A stretch of DNA of 64,000 bases from Klebsiella grimontii (GTDB lineage Bacteria > Pseudomonadota > Gammaproteobacteria > Enterobacterales > Enterobacteriaceae), in the NCBI RefSeq assembly GCF_900200035.1, contig NZ_FZTC01000022.1:434001-498000 (forward strand), in the 5' to 3' direction. The notes beneath the pieces were generated by a model. It saw nothing but the letters and a program-made list of their open reading frames with translations. It was not told the origin of the DNA and did no database searches. A program made the position numbers and the translations under genes. This document shows positions 1 through 10,246 of this stretch, one piece after another (position 1 is the stretch's first letter; every line of letters begins with the position of its first letter).

Positions 1-1744
1 ACGGGCGAGGATCGGCCGGTAATCCGCCGCGGCTCATAGCCGGTCGCGCCAGCAGCAGATTATTGACCTGATTCAGCAGCGGCACCGCGCTGACGAAGCC
101 AAACTGTCCGACGACCGGCGTGCCGTCGGGCCGTCCGGTCCAGATACCAATCAGATAGCGGGCATTCACGCCGATCGCCCAGGCGTCGCGATAGCCGTAG
201 CTGGTGCCGGTTTTCCACGCCAGCGGCACCACCTTCACCAGCGACGCATCGGGCACCGGCTGCGCTTCGCCGGCCAGTATGCGCCGCACGATCCACGCGG
301 CCCCCGGCGACAGCAGCGGCCTCTCAACCAGCGGCGAGTCCGGCGTGATGCGCAATTGTCCCGCCTTGCCGTGGCGGGCGAACGCGCTGTACGCCGCCAC
401 GATATCCGCCAGACGCGCGCCGGCGCCGCCGAGGATCAGCGATAAATTCGGCTCCGCGCCGGCGGGTAGCATCAGCGGCAATCCGGCATTGCGTAGCCTG
501 GCGGCAAAACGCTTCGGTCCGTAGGCCTCCAGCACCTGCACTGCCGGAAGGTTCAGCGAGCGAACCAGCGCGTCGCTGGCGCTCACCGGCCCGTGAAACC
601 CGCTGTCAAAGTTGCCCGGTCGGTAGTCGCTAAAGCGTCGCGGCACGTCCTGCAGTAATGAGGCCGGATGGATCAGCCCCTCATCCAGTGCCATACCATA
701 GACAAACGGCTTCAGTACCGAGCCGGGGGAGCGGATCGCCGAGACCATATCAATATGACCAAAGCGGCTATCATCGCCAATATCCACCGATCCTACCCAG
801 CCGCGCACCTTCATATTGGTATGGTCGACCACGATCATCGCTAAAGAACTGCGCGGCGGCAGGCGCGATTTCCAGTTCAGCGCCAGATCTTCCAGCTGCC
901 GCTGTAGCCCGGCATCCAGCGTCGTGACCACCTTCTCTGCGCGGCTGCTCGCCAGCGCGCGGCGGGCAAAAAGCGGCGCCAGCTGCGGCATCTGCCGCGG
1001 AAACAGCCAGACGGGCTCTTCGAGAGCTTCTCGCACCGGCTGCGACGGCCACACGCCCTGGCTTTCCATTCGCAGCAGGACTTTATCGCGCGCCGCCTGC
1101 GCCCGCTCGGGCCAGCGGTCCGGACGTAAGCGGCTCGGCGCCTGCGGCAATACCGCCAGCAGCGCCGCTTCGCCGTAGCTTAGCTGCGCGGGGGGTTTAC
1201 CCAGATAGGCCCAGCTGGCCGCGCCGATCCCCTGCAGCGTACCGCCGAACGGCGCCCGGTTGAGGTAGAGCGTGAGGATCTCGCTTTTTGACAGATGCCA
1301 CTCCAGCTGCAGCGCTCGCCATAGCTGCCGCAGCTTGCCGCCAAAGGTGCGGGGATGAGGATCGAGCAGGCGCGCCACCTGCATAGTGAGGGTGCTGCCC
1401 CCGGAGATCACTCTGCCGGAAGTGAGATCCTGCCAGGCGGCGCGAGCGATCGAGAGCGGATTGACGCCGGGATGATCCCAGAACCAGCGATCTTCATAGT
1501 GGATCAGCGCCTGTAAATAGCGTGGCGAAACGTCGGCCAGCGTCACCGGATAGCGCCAGACGCCCTGCGCATCGGCAAAGCGCCACAGCGGCGTGCCGTC
1601 TTCCGCCACCACCACTCTGGCAGGCGTAACCTCATGCAGCGGCAGCGGCCATAGCCGATCGGCCGCCAGCAGCAATAGCCACAGCAAAAAAATAAACGCC
1701 GCCAGCCAGCGCCAGCGGCGTTTTATACGCTTCAATACCCGCAT
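1..1744 (-). CDS. pbpC: Penicillin-binding protein 1C, C-terminus cut by window edge
   Basis: Bifunctional class A penicillin-binding protein that would polymerise and cross-link peptidoglycan at the outer face of the inner membrane. The frame starts at ATG 1742-1744 and stays open to base 1, giving about 581 codons of a protein that is near 770 residues in E. coli. A membrane anchor covers roughly residues 12-30. The transglycosylase domain shows EDRWFWDHPG with catalytic Glu84 and GGSTLTMQ. The transpeptidase domain shows SVLK with Ser342 and Lys345, and KTGTS with Lys511. The start codon directly abuts the yfhM stop (TAAATG), so the two are probably co-translated. The missing C-terminal domain lies outside the window and is not evidence of a broken gene. 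Confidence 0.95.
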   Translation of the reverse strand, partial: MRVLKRIKRRWRWLAAFIFLLWLLLLAADRLWPLPLHEVTPARVVVAEDGTPLWRFADAQGVWRYPVTLADVSPRYLQALIHYEDRWFWDHPGVNPLSIARAAWQDLTSGRVISGGSTLTMQVARLLDPHPRTFGGKLRQLWRALQLEWHLSKSEILTLYLNRAPFGGTLQGIGAASWAYLGKPPAQLSYGEAALLAVLPQAPSRLRPDRWPERAQAARDKVLLRMESQGVWPSQPVREALEEPVWLFPRQMPQLAPLFARRALASSRAEKVVTTLDAGLQRQLEDLALNWKSRLPPRSSLAMIVVDHTNMKVRGWVGSVDIGDDSRFGHIDMVSAIRSPGSVLKPFVYGMALDEGLIHPASLLQDVPRRFSDYRPGNFDSGFHGPVSASDALVRSLNLPAVQVLEAYGPKRFAARLRNAGLPLMLPAGAEPNLSLILGGAGARLADIVAAYSAFARHGKAGQLRITPDSPLVERPLLSPGAAWIVRRILAGEAQPVPDASLVKVVPLAWKTGTSYGYRDAWAIGVNARYLIGIWTGRPDGTPVVGQFGFVSAVPLLNQVNNLLLARPAMSRGGLPADPRP

Positions 1745-4700
1745 TTAGGGCGCAACGGTTAGCGGTCCGCTGGCCGCGCCGGTTGCCCGCCACTGCGGCA
1801 CGTACATTGACTCGACCTGCGGCTGCGGTACCTGATAAGTGCCCGGCGTCACCGCGCGCGCCAGATAAACCAGCGTCACCGGCTGGCCATCATTGATAGC
1901 CACCGCGGCGACGAAGCGATCGTCGCGAAACTCAATGTGCTGGATATCCGCCTGCTGCATCTGGTTAAGCAGATTCTGCACCGCTTCGCCATTTTCCTGC
2001 AGGCTGGCGCTGCTGTTAGCCAGATTCTGGTTTTCCAGCTCCAGCCCCGCCGGGAGTAAATCCACTACCAGCGCGTCCGGCACGTTGCGTTTGGCCGTGA
2101 CTTCCAGCTTCACCAGCACCAGTTCGCCGCTGCGCAGCGAAGCGAGCGATTTCTGCTGGCCCTGGGTATCGAAAATTTGCCGTTCGATTCCCAGCACGTT
2201 GCCTCCCGGCTGCGGAGCGCTCTGCGGATATCCGCTGCTGTCGAGGCGAAGCCACAGCGCCTGCTGGCCGGTGTTGGTGACCTGCAGCGCCGCCAGCTGG
2301 TCGCCGGTCAGGTTGCGGATTTGCGCTTTATCGCCGGAGAGCGGTTCGGCCTGCACGGAGGTTTGCGCCTGCCAGCTGCCGGGACGGTCCTGCAACGTAC
2401 GCCCGGCCAGGAACAGAGCATTACTCTCCTGCGTCGAAAGCCAGCGCTGGCCGTATGCCTCTTCCGCCAGATTGCTGAGCAGCGTATTTTGCGCTTCCGG
2501 CAGCAGTTTATTCTCCTCCAGCAGCGCCAGCTTCAGCGCATCGTCGCGCAGCTCGCTGCCGTAATCGCCGAGCCAGCGGTTCGCATCCTGGCGCGGCGTG
2601 GCCATCGCCAGCTTCAGGGCCTCGTCGCCGCGCGGCGCATCGCCCATCAATTTCAAGGCGACGCCCAACTGCAGCAGCGGCAGACCGGAACGCGCCTGGT
2701 CGTGACGACTCCAGATCTCGCGCAGCGCGCCGAGCGGCGCTTTCTGCTGCCGGGCCAGCACCAGCGCGGCATAGGCCTGAGCGGCAAAGCGGCTGGCCTG
2801 GGCATCATCGCTATAGCGGACGGTCATCAGCCCCGGCTCCTGTAAATAACGCAGCAGACGCTGGTTACCGCTGTTGACGGCGTTAGTCGGGACACTGTAG
2901 CCCTGCTCGCCCGCCCGGACGAGGAAGTCCATCGCGTAGGCCGTTAGCCAGTACTCCTCCGGACCCTCTTTATCCCACAGGGCGAAACCGCCATCATCGC
3001 GCTGCATCTGCAGCAGGCGAGAAATGCCGATATCCACCGCCGCGCGTCGTTTTTCATCGCTATCGCCGCTGATGCCCAACGCTTTAAGCTGGACGGCGTT
3101 GGTATAGAGCGACGGGAACAGCCCGCTGGTGGTCTGCTCCAGGCAACCATAGGGATAGGCTTTCAGGTCGCGAATATAGCGCGCCAGGTTCAGCGGCGGC
3201 TTGCCGCTGAACACCAGCTGTCCCTGCAGCGTCGCCGGCGAGAAGCCCTCACTTTGCGCCGCCGGAGCCTGCCAGCTTTCGCCTGGTTGCAGGACGGCGC
3301 CCGAATTGACAGTTTGCGCCGGGAAAGCCGGACGCACGCCGAGCTTCCACTGTTTTTGCATTGGCGTGAACGTTTCACCCGGCAGGTTCACGCCGCTGAT
3401 GATGGCATTCACCTGACCATCGCCGAAACCTTCATGCGCGCGGACGGGTACAAACAGGGTGCTGCGCGCGCCGGGCGCCAGCTGCACCGGCGGTATTTCT
3501 CCCCCTTCAAGCTGCAGCAGACCGCTGGCGGCCAGCGCAACGTTGAGGGTTTGCGGCTTATCGGTCAGGTTACTGAGATCCAGCGCCAGCCGCGTGGTAT
3601 CCCCGCTGGCGAGGAAGCGCGGCATGTTCAGCTCGGCAATGACCGGCGCAGCCACGATCGTTTTCCCTTCGCTGCTGCCAAAATCGTCAGCGGTCCACGC
3701 CTGGGCCATCACCCGCAGTTCGCCGTTAAAGTCGCCAATCGGCAGAGTCACCGTCCCTTCGCCTTTCTCATCCAGCACCACCGGCTGCGCCTGCTGGGCG
3801 ATAATCGTCACGTGGTTAACCGGCGGTTTGCCGCCGCGCTTAAGTTCATCACCGTCGCCGCCGAAGCGCAGGCTGGCGAGTCTCCCCTGCCCCTCAATCA
3901 CCTGACCATAGATATCGTAAATATCGGCCCCGTAGCGTTTCTGGCCGAAGAAAGCGTTCCACGGGTCCGGCGTCGCGTAGTCGGTAATATTCAGTACCCC
4001 GCTATCCACGGCGGAGAGCAGAACGTTAACCTGTTTCGGCATCTCGCCTTCTTTGACGCTGGCCTTAACCTTCACCGTCAGCGGCTGGTTCGGGCGCATT
4101 TTAGCCGGCGCCTCCAGCGCCAGATTCAGACGACGGTTTTCGTCGCCGAGCGGCAGGTGCAGCAGGCCCACCGCCCGTTTTGGCGTCGCGGAGCGGGATT
4201 TATCCCCCTGACGAATAACCAGCGCGCTGAGGTACAGGTCGTGACGATTCCACGCTTTATCCACCGGGATCGATAAGTCCATCCCTTCCGCCGGGACGTC
4301 AATCTCCTGCCACCATAGCGGCCCTTCGCTTGATTCCACCAGCGCATAGCCTTTACCGGCTGCCGGCGCGGCGATATGAAGCTTGATGGTATCGCCCGGT
4401 TTATAGGCCGGTTTATCCAGCTTCATGGTGACGCGGTCCGGACGCGCCGCCCCCTGGCCGTCGCTGTTATCCTGCCAGCTGTATCCGGCCCAGAAGCGCA
4501 CGCTGCTGACCACATCATCTGGCCCTTTGACTTCCAGGCGATAAGAACCCCACTCGACCGGGAAGCTCACTTTCGCCGTTTGTCCGGCTGAAATATCCAG
4601 CGACTCCTCGCCTTCCTGAAGATCTTTTTGATCGAACTGCGACTGCCAGCCTTCGCTATCGGACCAGTTCCAGTAGTAGTCGCGGCGTTCGCGAATTAAC

Positions 4701-6691
4701 CGCACCTGTAGCCCGGAGACCGCCTTCTTCTCACCTTTCGCATCGGCATACACAATCTCAAACGCGGCGGCGCCGTTTTCATCCACCACCGGCTGCTTGA
4801 CGGTGCTGTCGGTGCGATAGTCATAAACCTCTTTCAGGGCAAATTCTGGCCGGATACCCGGTAGCGTATCGGCAGGCCAGATTGGCTGTCTGACGGTGCG
4901 CGTGACCGGACGTCCGCCGGACTCCAGCAGGCTGGCCTGCAGGATCACCTGCAGCGGAGAGCGGCTCTCCTGCCACTGGCTGGCGGCGGTGACTTCTGCA
5001 TGGCCCCGAACGTCCAGCGTGGTCTGTACTTCATCCAGGCTGCGGGAAAGGTTCTCTTCGGCAATGTCGCCAAACTGGAAGCCCGGCAGCGCGGGCACGG
5101 CGTCGCGCAGCGGACGCAGGAACAGTTTGCCCTGCAGCGAGTTGCCGCTGGCCGGCGCGCCGTACAGATAAGCACCGGTCACCGCAAAGCTAACATCCGC
5201 AGCCGGAGAGACGGGCGCATTTTGCGGCGTGAGATTTAGCGCCATACGCTCAGGCATAAAATCTTCGACGTGAAAATCCCACTCGCGCGGCTGGTTGTCG
5301 CCGGTGCTGGCGCGAATGTGCCACATCCCGGTCGCCGCGCCGCTATCTAGGGGATAAGTAAACTGGTACAGGCCGTTAACCGGTTTGCTGACCGTCGAAC
5401 GAATGACCTGGCCGTCCGGCTGCACCACTTCCAGCTTCACCGGCTGCTCGGGGAGCGGTTTACCGTCGCTATCGCGCAGTAAAGCGTTGAGGATCACCGT
5501 TTCGCCCGGACGATAGAGATCCCGCGGACCAAACATAAATAGCTGCTTGCTGAACCCCGGCGCGCCGGCAATGGAAAATTCAGCCAGGTCCAGCGCCGGG
5601 AGTTTGAGATCCAGCAGGGTGGTTTGCCCGTCCTTACGCGCCAGCAGCAGCGCCGCTTCTTTGTCCGTTTGCAGCGTCACATGGCCCTGGCCGTCGCTCT
5701 TCGCCTGCGCCAGCGTCTGCCCTTTGGCGTTCAAGAGCTGAACATCGATATCGGACTGCGCCGCGCCGTTTTCCAGACTTTGGGTAAAGACATCCAGCCG
5801 GTTGTGGTAACGGTGCGCGGATACGCCGATATCGCTGAGGGTGAACAGCGTCGCGGCGTTGCTGTAGCTGTAGCGGCCCGCCTGGTTCATCACCGCGATA
5901 TACACGCCCGGCTCCTGCAGCGGTTTGATATCCGCCAGCGGCAGCAGCAGTTTTTCACGCGTATTACGCGCGGGGTTGAGGTCAAAACGGCCGGTATAGA
6001 CCAGATCGGCCATCTTCAGCAGCTCGTCCGACTCCCAATTGCTCAATGAATTACGGTATTCCCATTGGCTGACGAAGGCCGAAAGTGATTCCGGTTTAAT
6101 ACGGAAAAAATTGACGTCGACGTTATCGACATTCAGCGCCATCACCGGCAATCCGGCCACTACTTTCCCCGGCAGCAGCGAGCCGCGGCTGGCAAAGCCG
6201 ATGCTCGGGGCAATATCGCGGGTGGTAATGGTTTTTTCAAAGCTGCTGTCAAAGGTCGCTTTATTCAGCGCCGCCAGGGTTGGATCTACCGATACAATCA
6301 GCTCGCGTTTTGGCTCAAGATGGCGAAGCCGCAGCTCTTTCAGGTTAGGCGCCAGCTCCCAGGCCCCATCAACTTTGCCGCTTTTTTTATCGACCAGATG
6401 TACGCTACGGGAGAAATCCTGGTCCGGCTGCAGAGGGATTGAGAAGGTCAGCACCATCGTCGACGCGCCGTCGAGCTGTACTTCCGAGGCATCCAGCAGC
6501 GTTAGCGCTTTGCCTTTGCTTTTTTCCGCCAGCGCCGCCAGCTGGCTGGCATCCGGCTTCGCGCTAGCTTTATCCGTCGCCGCAGACGCCGCGGGCGCAG
6601 CTGCCTGCGGTTTGCCGCTGTCGTCGCAGCCGGTCAACGATAGCGCGGTGAGCAGCGCCAGAGATAGTGCCGCCAAACGAAATGGTTTCAT
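1745..6691 (-). CDS. yfhM: Bacterial alpha-2-macroglobulin lipoprotein
   Basis: Large periplasmic protease trap, 1648 residues, homologous to E. coli YfhM (ECAM). It begins with a lipoprotein signal ending LSLTGC, lipidated Cys22. The +2 residue is Asp, which in enterobacteria usually means retention in the inner membrane. The thioester motif CLEQ is intact, with Cys1183, so covalent trapping of attacking proteases should be possible. Macroglobulin-type beta domains precede the thioester and a helical thioester domain follows it. It lies immediately upstream of pbpC on the same strand, the usual pairing, which suggests it protects or assists periplasmic wall repair. No defect is seen. Confidence 0.96.
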   Translation of the reverse strand: MKPFRLAALSLALLTALSLTGCDDSGKPQAAAPAASAATDKASAKPDASQLAALAEKSKGKALTLLDASEVQLDGASTMVLTFSIPLQPDQDFSRSVHLVDKKSGKVDGAWELAPNLKELRLRHLEPKRELIVSVDPTLAALNKATFDSSFEKTITTRDIAPSIGFASRGSLLPGKVVAGLPVMALNVDNVDVNFFRIKPESLSAFVSQWEYRNSLSNWESDELLKMADLVYTGRFDLNPARNTREKLLLPLADIKPLQEPGVYIAVMNQAGRYSYSNAATLFTLSDIGVSAHRYHNRLDVFTQSLENGAAQSDIDVQLLNAKGQTLAQAKSDGQGHVTLQTDKEAALLLARKDGQTTLLDLKLPALDLAEFSIAGAPGFSKQLFMFGPRDLYRPGETVILNALLRDSDGKPLPEQPVKLEVVQPDGQVIRSTVSKPVNGLYQFTYPLDSGAATGMWHIRASTGDNQPREWDFHVEDFMPERMALNLTPQNAPVSPAADVSFAVTGAYLYGAPASGNSLQGKLFLRPLRDAVPALPGFQFGDIAEENLSRSLDEVQTTLDVRGHAEVTAASQWQESRSPLQVILQASLLESGGRPVTRTVRQPIWPADTLPGIRPEFALKEVYDYRTDSTVKQPVVDENGAAAFEIVYADAKGEKKAVSGLQVRLIRERRDYYWNWSDSEGWQSQFDQKDLQEGEESLDISAGQTAKVSFPVEWGSYRLEVKGPDDVVSSVRFWAGYSWQDNSDGQGAARPDRVTMKLDKPAYKPGDTIKLHIAAPAAGKGYALVESSEGPLWWQEIDVPAEGMDLSIPVDKAWNRHDLYLSALVIRQGDKSRSATPKRAVGLLHLPLGDENRRLNLALEAPAKMRPNQPLTVKVKASVKEGEMPKQVNVLLSAVDSGVLNITDYATPDPWNAFFGQKRYGADIYDIYGQVIEGQGRLASLRFGGDGDELKRGGKPPVNHVTIIAQQAQPVVLDEKGEGTVTLPIGDFNGELRVMAQAWTADDFGSSEGKTIVAAPVIAELNMPRFLASGDTTRLALDLSNLTDKPQTLNVALAASGLLQLEGGEIPPVQLAPGARSTLFVPVRAHEGFGDGQVNAIISGVNLPGETFTPMQKQWKLGVRPAFPAQTVNSGAVLQPGESWQAPAAQSEGFSPATLQGQLVFSGKPPLNLARYIRDLKAYPYGCLEQTTSGLFPSLYTNAVQLKALGISGDSDEKRRAAVDIGISRLLQMQRDDGGFALWDKEGPEEYWLTAYAMDFLVRAGEQGYSVPTNAVNSGNQRLLRYLQEPGLMTVRYSDDAQASRFAAQAYAALVLARQQKAPLGALREIWSRHDQARSGLPLLQLGVALKLMGDAPRGDEALKLAMATPRQDANRWLGDYGSELRDDALKLALLEENKLLPEAQNTLLSNLAEEAYGQRWLSTQESNALFLAGRTLQDRPGSWQAQTSVQAEPLSGDKAQIRNLTGDQLAALQVTNTGQQALWLRLDSSGYPQSAPQPGGNVLGIERQIFDTQGQQKSLASLRSGELVLVKLEVTAKRNVPDALVVDLLPAGLELENQNLANSSASLQENGEAVQNLLNQMQQADIQHIEFRDDRFVAAVAINDGQPVTLVYLARAVTPGTYQVPQPQVESMYVPQWRATGAASGPLTVAP

Positions 6692-6899
6692 CCTTCTAAC
6701 CCCTCGGCCCGCAGGCCGGATACATTAAGTGAACACATTATTATGCGTTAACAATATCATTACCAACAGCGACGAGAATAGAATCAAACTCCCGAGAGTG
6801 AATCATCCGTGATACGGTCGCCACTCTGGGATCCATAACTTGTCACTCTCCCGGAAAACGTCGACAATTCACTCTTGAACAATAAAAAAGGAGACGCCG
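6692..6899. other. Divergent yfhM/sseA promoter region
   Basis: This 208-base spacer separates two divergent genes and must hold both promoters. It is more AT-rich than its flanks. I see an AAAAAGGAG-type ribosome binding site just before sseA (around 6886-6894) but no operator I can name and no small gene. Confidence 0.5.
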
Positions 6900-7745
6900 A
6901 TGTCTACCTCGTTTTTTGTCGCTGCCGACTGGCTGGCGGAACATATTGATGACCCGGAAATCCAGATTATTGACGCCCGTATGGCTCCGCCGGGACAGGA
7001 ACAGCGCGATCTTAACGCTGAGTATCAGGCGGGCCATATTCCCGGCGCCGTTTTTTTCGATATCGAAGCCCTCTCCGACCATACCAGCCCGCTGCCGCAC
7101 ATGATGCCGCGCGCGGAGGCGTTTGCCGTCGCCATGCGCGAACTGGGCGTCAGCAGCGATAAGCATCTGGTGGTATACGATGAAGGCAATCTCTTCTCCG
7201 CGCCGCGCGCCTGGTGGATGCTGCGCACCTTCGGCGTTGAAAAAGTGTCTATTGTTGCCGGCGGCCTCGAAGGCTGGCGTCGCGATGAGCTGCCGCTGGA
7301 GCAGGGCCTCCCTGAACTGCCGGAAGGTGATTTTGACGCTCGTCTCGATCCGCAGGCGATCAAGCGTCTGACCGATGTGCTGCTGGTCAGCCATGAAGGA
7401 TCGGCGCAGATCGTCGATGCTCGCCCGGCCGGGCGTTTTAATGGTCAGGTGGCCGAGCCGCGCCCGGGTTTGCGCAGCGGGCATATTCCCGGCGCGCTAA
7501 ACGTCCCCTGGAGCGAACTGGTGATTAACGGCGAACTCAAAACCACCGATGAACTGAACGAGATTTTCGCTCGCCAGGGCGTCGACTTTGAGCAGCCGAT
7601 TATTGCCAGCTGCGGATCCGGCGTGACGGCGGCGGTCGTGGTGCTGGCGCTAACCACGCTGGGCGTTAACGGCGTCAGCCTGTATGACGGCTCATGGAGC
7701 GAATGGGGCGCGCGGACGGATTTGCCGATTGAACCGGCGCAGTAG
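6900..7745 (+). CDS. sseA: 3-mercaptopyruvate sulfurtransferase
   Basis: Transfers sulfur from 3-mercaptopyruvate to thiol acceptors or cyanide, a cytoplasmic rhodanese-family enzyme. The 281-residue product has two rhodanese domains: an inactive N-terminal half and a C-terminal half with the active-site loop CGSGVTA, catalytic Cys238. The Gly-Ser-Gly-Val loop distinguishes mercaptopyruvate from thiosulfate sulfurtransferases. The ATG is preceded by a good AAGGAG ribosome site. It is convergent with sseB across a strong GC hairpin, and the pair is conserved in E. coli. Confidence 0.96.
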   Translation: MSTSFFVAADWLAEHIDDPEIQIIDARMAPPGQEQRDLNAEYQAGHIPGAVFFDIEALSDHTSPLPHMMPRAEAFAVAMRELGVSSDKHLVVYDEGNLFSAPRAWWMLRTFGVEKVSIVAGGLEGWRRDELPLEQGLPELPEGDFDARLDPQAIKRLTDVLLVSHEGSAQIVDARPAGRFNGQVAEPRPGLRSGHIPGALNVPWSELVINGELKTTDELNEIFARQGVDFEQPIIASCGSGVTAAVVVLALTTLGVNGVSLYDGSWSEWGARTDLPIEPAQ

Positions 7746-7752
7746 ACAAAGC

Positions 7753-7774
7753 AACGGGGGCGTAAGCCCCCGTT
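7753..7774. terminator. Shared sseA/sseB terminator hairpin
   Basis: A perfect 9-bp stem, AACGGGGGC against GCCCCCGTT, around a GTAA tetraloop sits between the two convergent stop codons. The following T-tract is weak, so termination efficiency is uncertain, but position and stability favour a bidirectional terminator. Confidence 0.7.
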
Positions 7775-7777
7775 CGG

Positions 7778-8554
7778 TTAGATAATGCGATTGTGCTTAA
7801 AGTCACGCAGGAAGCTGCCCCAGCGTTTTTCATAGAACGGCGTAATGTGGGCAATCATAAAGTGGCTAATCCCCTTTTCACCCTCCACCACCTGGCAGAT
7901 ATCAATCGGCTCGTCGCCGGGAAGCGTATCGGTCGCAACGCTGCCGGTGGCCTGAATCACCGCCTCAATATCGCCTTCCGCTTCAATACCAATCAGCAGG
8001 TTGGCCGGGGCATCGGCGCTGTCTTTAATAGAGCATAAAAACGCGCGCTTCACCGTTTTCAGCGTCTTGAACAGCGTGGTCAGCGAGTCCACCATCTGCG
8101 CGGGCGGTTCGGCAACCTCAGACAGCAGCAGCGACTCGCCGCCCTCAAGCACGGTCTGGGTACTGAGCGGGCTGCCCTCTTCCCCCAGCAGATGGCTAAT
8201 TTCTCGCGGCGCAAACTCTTTGCCAGTAGGGAGTTTGGCATTGAGATAGAGCGTTTCGCCCAGGGTCATCGCGAACAGCGTGCGCACCGGCATCACCACG
8301 AAAGACTGTTCGTCCTCAACGGCCTGCTGCAGCGCTTCCAGCGAGGTGAAAAAAGGAATAACCGATGTGCCATCATCTTTTTCCCAGTGCAGCAGGTCCA
8401 GTACGCTATCTTCCACAACCTGCTCGCCCTGAGCGGCGGCTCCCGGCACCCAAACGGTGGCTTCGAGCAAAGTACGGAAAAACGCCGGACGGTGGCCTGG
8501 CTCGGTCGCCGCCTTCTCCAGCAGGGTTTCTAGCTCATTTTTAGTTTCGGACAT
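7778..8554 (-). CDS. sseB: Enhanced serine sensitivity protein SseB
   Basis: Cytoplasmic protein of 258 residues, matching E. coli SseB, whose overexpression sensitises cells to serine. The molecular role is not established. The sequence is acidic and has no signal peptide or membrane segment; the N-terminal half resembles the SseB family core and the C-terminal half ends with a conserved YEKRWGSFLRDFK stretch. It is convergent with sseA and separated from pepB by a REP pair. It is not the Salmonella SPI-2 protein that shares the name. Confidence 0.92.
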   Translation of the reverse strand: MSETKNELETLLEKAATEPGHRPAFFRTLLEATVWVPGAAAQGEQVVEDSVLDLLHWEKDDGTSVIPFFTSLEALQQAVEDEQSFVVMPVRTLFAMTLGETLYLNAKLPTGKEFAPREISHLLGEEGSPLSTQTVLEGGESLLLSEVAEPPAQMVDSLTTLFKTLKTVKRAFLCSIKDSADAPANLLIGIEAEGDIEAVIQATGSVATDTLPGDEPIDICQVVEGEKGISHFMIAHITPFYEKRWGSFLRDFKHNRII

Positions 8555-8574
8555 AGTTTCGCTACTTCAAAATC

Positions 8575-8642
8575 GCCCGGCGGCGCTGCGCTCGCACGGG
8601 CCCACGAGTTTTGTCGGTCGGGTAAGCGCAGCGCCACCCGGC
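8575..8642. repeat. REP/BIME element between sseB and pepB
   Basis: Two inverted copies of the enterobacterial REP palindrome lie head to head: a GCCCGGCGGCGCTGCGCTCG unit at about 8575-8601 and a GGGTAAGCGCAGCGCCACCC unit at about 8615-8642. Similar units occur at 15871 and 32171. Such intergenic BIMEs commonly affect mRNA stability or gyrase binding. Here it separates pepB from sseB on the same strand. Confidence 0.8.
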
Positions 8643-8650
8643 AAAATCCA

Positions 8651-9937
8651 TTACTCTGCCGTCAGCAGGTTGGCAATGGTGCGCACACCGAGGCCGGTCG
8701 CGCCCGCCGACCACTGCTCAACGGCAGATTTACGGTAGGTCGCCGAACAGTCGATATGCAGCCAGCCCTGGTGATAGTTCTCCACGAAGTGGGACAGGAA
8801 GCCCGCTGCGGTGCTGGCGCCCGCCGGATAGGCCGCGCTGCCGGTATTGTTCAGCTCGGCGAAGTTCGACGGCAGCTGGCCGCGGTGGAACTCAGCCAGC
8901 GGCAGACGCCAGAAGGCCTCGTTTTCAGCCTGCGCGCTCGCCAGCAGGCGATTCGCCAGACCATCGTCAAAGCTGAACAGCGCGTGATAATCATTACCCA
9001 GCGCGGTTTTCGCGGCGCCGGTCAGCGTGGCGGCATCGATAATCAGCTCAGGCTTTTGCGCAGAAGCATCGATCAGGCCGTCAGCCAGCACCAGGCGACC
9101 TTCCGCATCGGTATTCATGATTTCCACGGTTTTACCGTTGCGATAGTGAATAATATCGCCAAGTTTAAAGGCGTTGCCGCTAATCAGGTTATCGGCGCAG
9201 CACAGATACAGCTTCACGCGCTTATTGAGGCCGCGAGTGATGGCAAACGCCAGCGCGCCGGTCACCGTTGCCGCGCCGCCCATGTCGGACTTCATCGAGT
9301 CCATAAAGGCGCTCTGCTTGATGCTGTATCCGCCGGAGTCAAAGGTGATGCCTTTACCGACCAGGCAGGCGTACACCGGGGCTTCTTTATCGCCGGTTGG
9401 GTTATAGTCCAGCGCCAGCAGGACCGGCGGGCGCTCGGAGCCGCGACCGACCGTGTGCAGGCCCAGGTAGTTCTGCTCGCGCAGGTCTTCACCCTTGGTG
9501 ATACGATAAGAGACGTTATCGCAGGCCACGCTGCACAGCAGGTCTACCGCACGCTGCGCCAGCTGTTCCGGCCCCAGCTCTTCCGCCGGGGCGTTAATGG
9601 TGTCACGGACCCAGTCAATAATGGTCAAGCGGTTATCCAGTTCGCTTTTCTGCGCATCGTCGAGGGCCGGCCACTCCACTTTGCGGCTGCCTTTCGGCCC
9701 CTTATAACCCGCCCAGAACGCCCATGCGCGGTCGGTGTCCCAGCCTTCGCCATCAAGCGCAACGTGTTTGATGCCCATGCCGTCAATTTTCCGCGCCGCG
9801 CGCTGAATCAAGCCCAGGTCGTCTTTGCCGTTCAGGTGCAGGGCGATGCCGTCGTTATTAATGCTGTAAGACGCTTTTTCTCCCCAGCGCGCATCGGCTG
9901 GCTGAGCGGTAAGCGTAATTTTCATAGCTTCGGTCAT
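8651..9937 (-). CDS. pepB: Aminopeptidase B (M17 family)
   Basis: Manganese-dependent cytosolic leucyl-type aminopeptidase that removes N-terminal residues from peptides. I chose the ATG at 9935-9937 (428 residues, MTEAMKITL), which has an AGAAGG site upstream and matches the E. coli start; the frame extends seven codons further but without support. The M17 metal-binding and catalytic signatures are intact: [13 protein letters not shown], the MKSDMGGAA segment and [14 protein letters not shown]. It follows iscX by 107 bases, so it may be read through from the isc operon as in E. coli. Confidence 0.96.
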   Translation of the reverse strand: MTEAMKITLTAQPADARWGEKASYSINNDGIALHLNGKDDLGLIQRAARKIDGMGIKHVALDGEGWDTDRAWAFWAGYKGPKGSRKVEWPALDDAQKSELDNRLTIIDWVRDTINAPAEELGPEQLAQRAVDLLCSVACDNVSYRITKGEDLREQNYLGLHTVGRGSERPPVLLALDYNPTGDKEAPVYACLVGKGITFDSGGYSIKQSAFMDSMKSDMGGAATVTGALAFAITRGLNKRVKLYLCCADNLISGNAFKLGDIIHYRNGKTVEIMNTDAEGRLVLADGLIDASAQKPELIIDAATLTGAAKTALGNDYHALFSFDDGLANRLLASAQAENEAFWRLPLAEFHRGQLPSNFAELNNTGSAAYPAGASTAAGFLSHFVENYHQGWLHIDCSATYRKSAVEQWSAGATGLGVRTIANLLTAE

Positions 9938-10000
9938 TATCATTATCCTTCTTAGCAAACGGGCCGCCGTATGGCAGCCCGTAAAGTTCTTTCGCCCGTT

Positions 10001-10032
10001 GATTTATCCGGCTTATAACCACCGGGTAAATC
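10001..10032. other. Stem-loop between iscX and pepB
   Basis: GATTTATCCGG at 10001-10011 pairs with CCGGGTAAATC at 10022-10032 with one wobble. No T-tract follows in the direction of the isc transcript, so it looks like an mRNA hairpin or REP remnant rather than an intrinsic terminator. Confidence 0.4.
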
Positions 10033-10044
10033 ATAACGCGAAAA

Positions 10045-10245
10045 TTATTCGGCTTCGTCTAACCAGACTAGCAGAATCGCCTCAAGAATTTTTTCATTGG
10101 ATGCGTTTGGATCGTCATCAAACTCTTCCAGGTCGCATATCCACTGATGCAGATCGGTGAAGCGAACGGTTTTCGGGTCGAGATCCGGGAAGGCGTCGTA
10201 CAGCGCTTCGCCGATTTCGCGACTATCGGTCCATTTCAGTCCCAT
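10045..10245 (-). CDS. iscX: Fe-S cluster assembly protein IscX
   Basis: Small acidic protein of 66 residues that binds IscS and iron and tunes the rate of cluster assembly. The sequence carries the family's conserved start [15 protein letters not shown] and the acidic segment [10 protein letters not shown]. It is the last gene of the isc operon, one base after fdx, so translation is probably coupled. Confidence 0.96.
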   Translation of the reverse strand: MGLKWTDSREIGEALYDAFPDLDPKTVRFTDLHQWICDLEEFDDDPNASNEKILEAILLVWLDEAE

Positions 10246-10246
10246 A

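Noticed and set aside
1-1744. pbpC as a pseudogene
   Set aside because: No stop interrupts the frame and all catalytic motifs are intact; it is only cut by the window boundary.
8756-9955. 399-codon open frame opposite pepB
   Set aside because: It mirrors the codon usage of the highly conserved pepB on the other strand; such antisense frames recur opposite many GC-rich genes here (for example opposite yfhM at 3254-4276 and hscA at 10839-11777).
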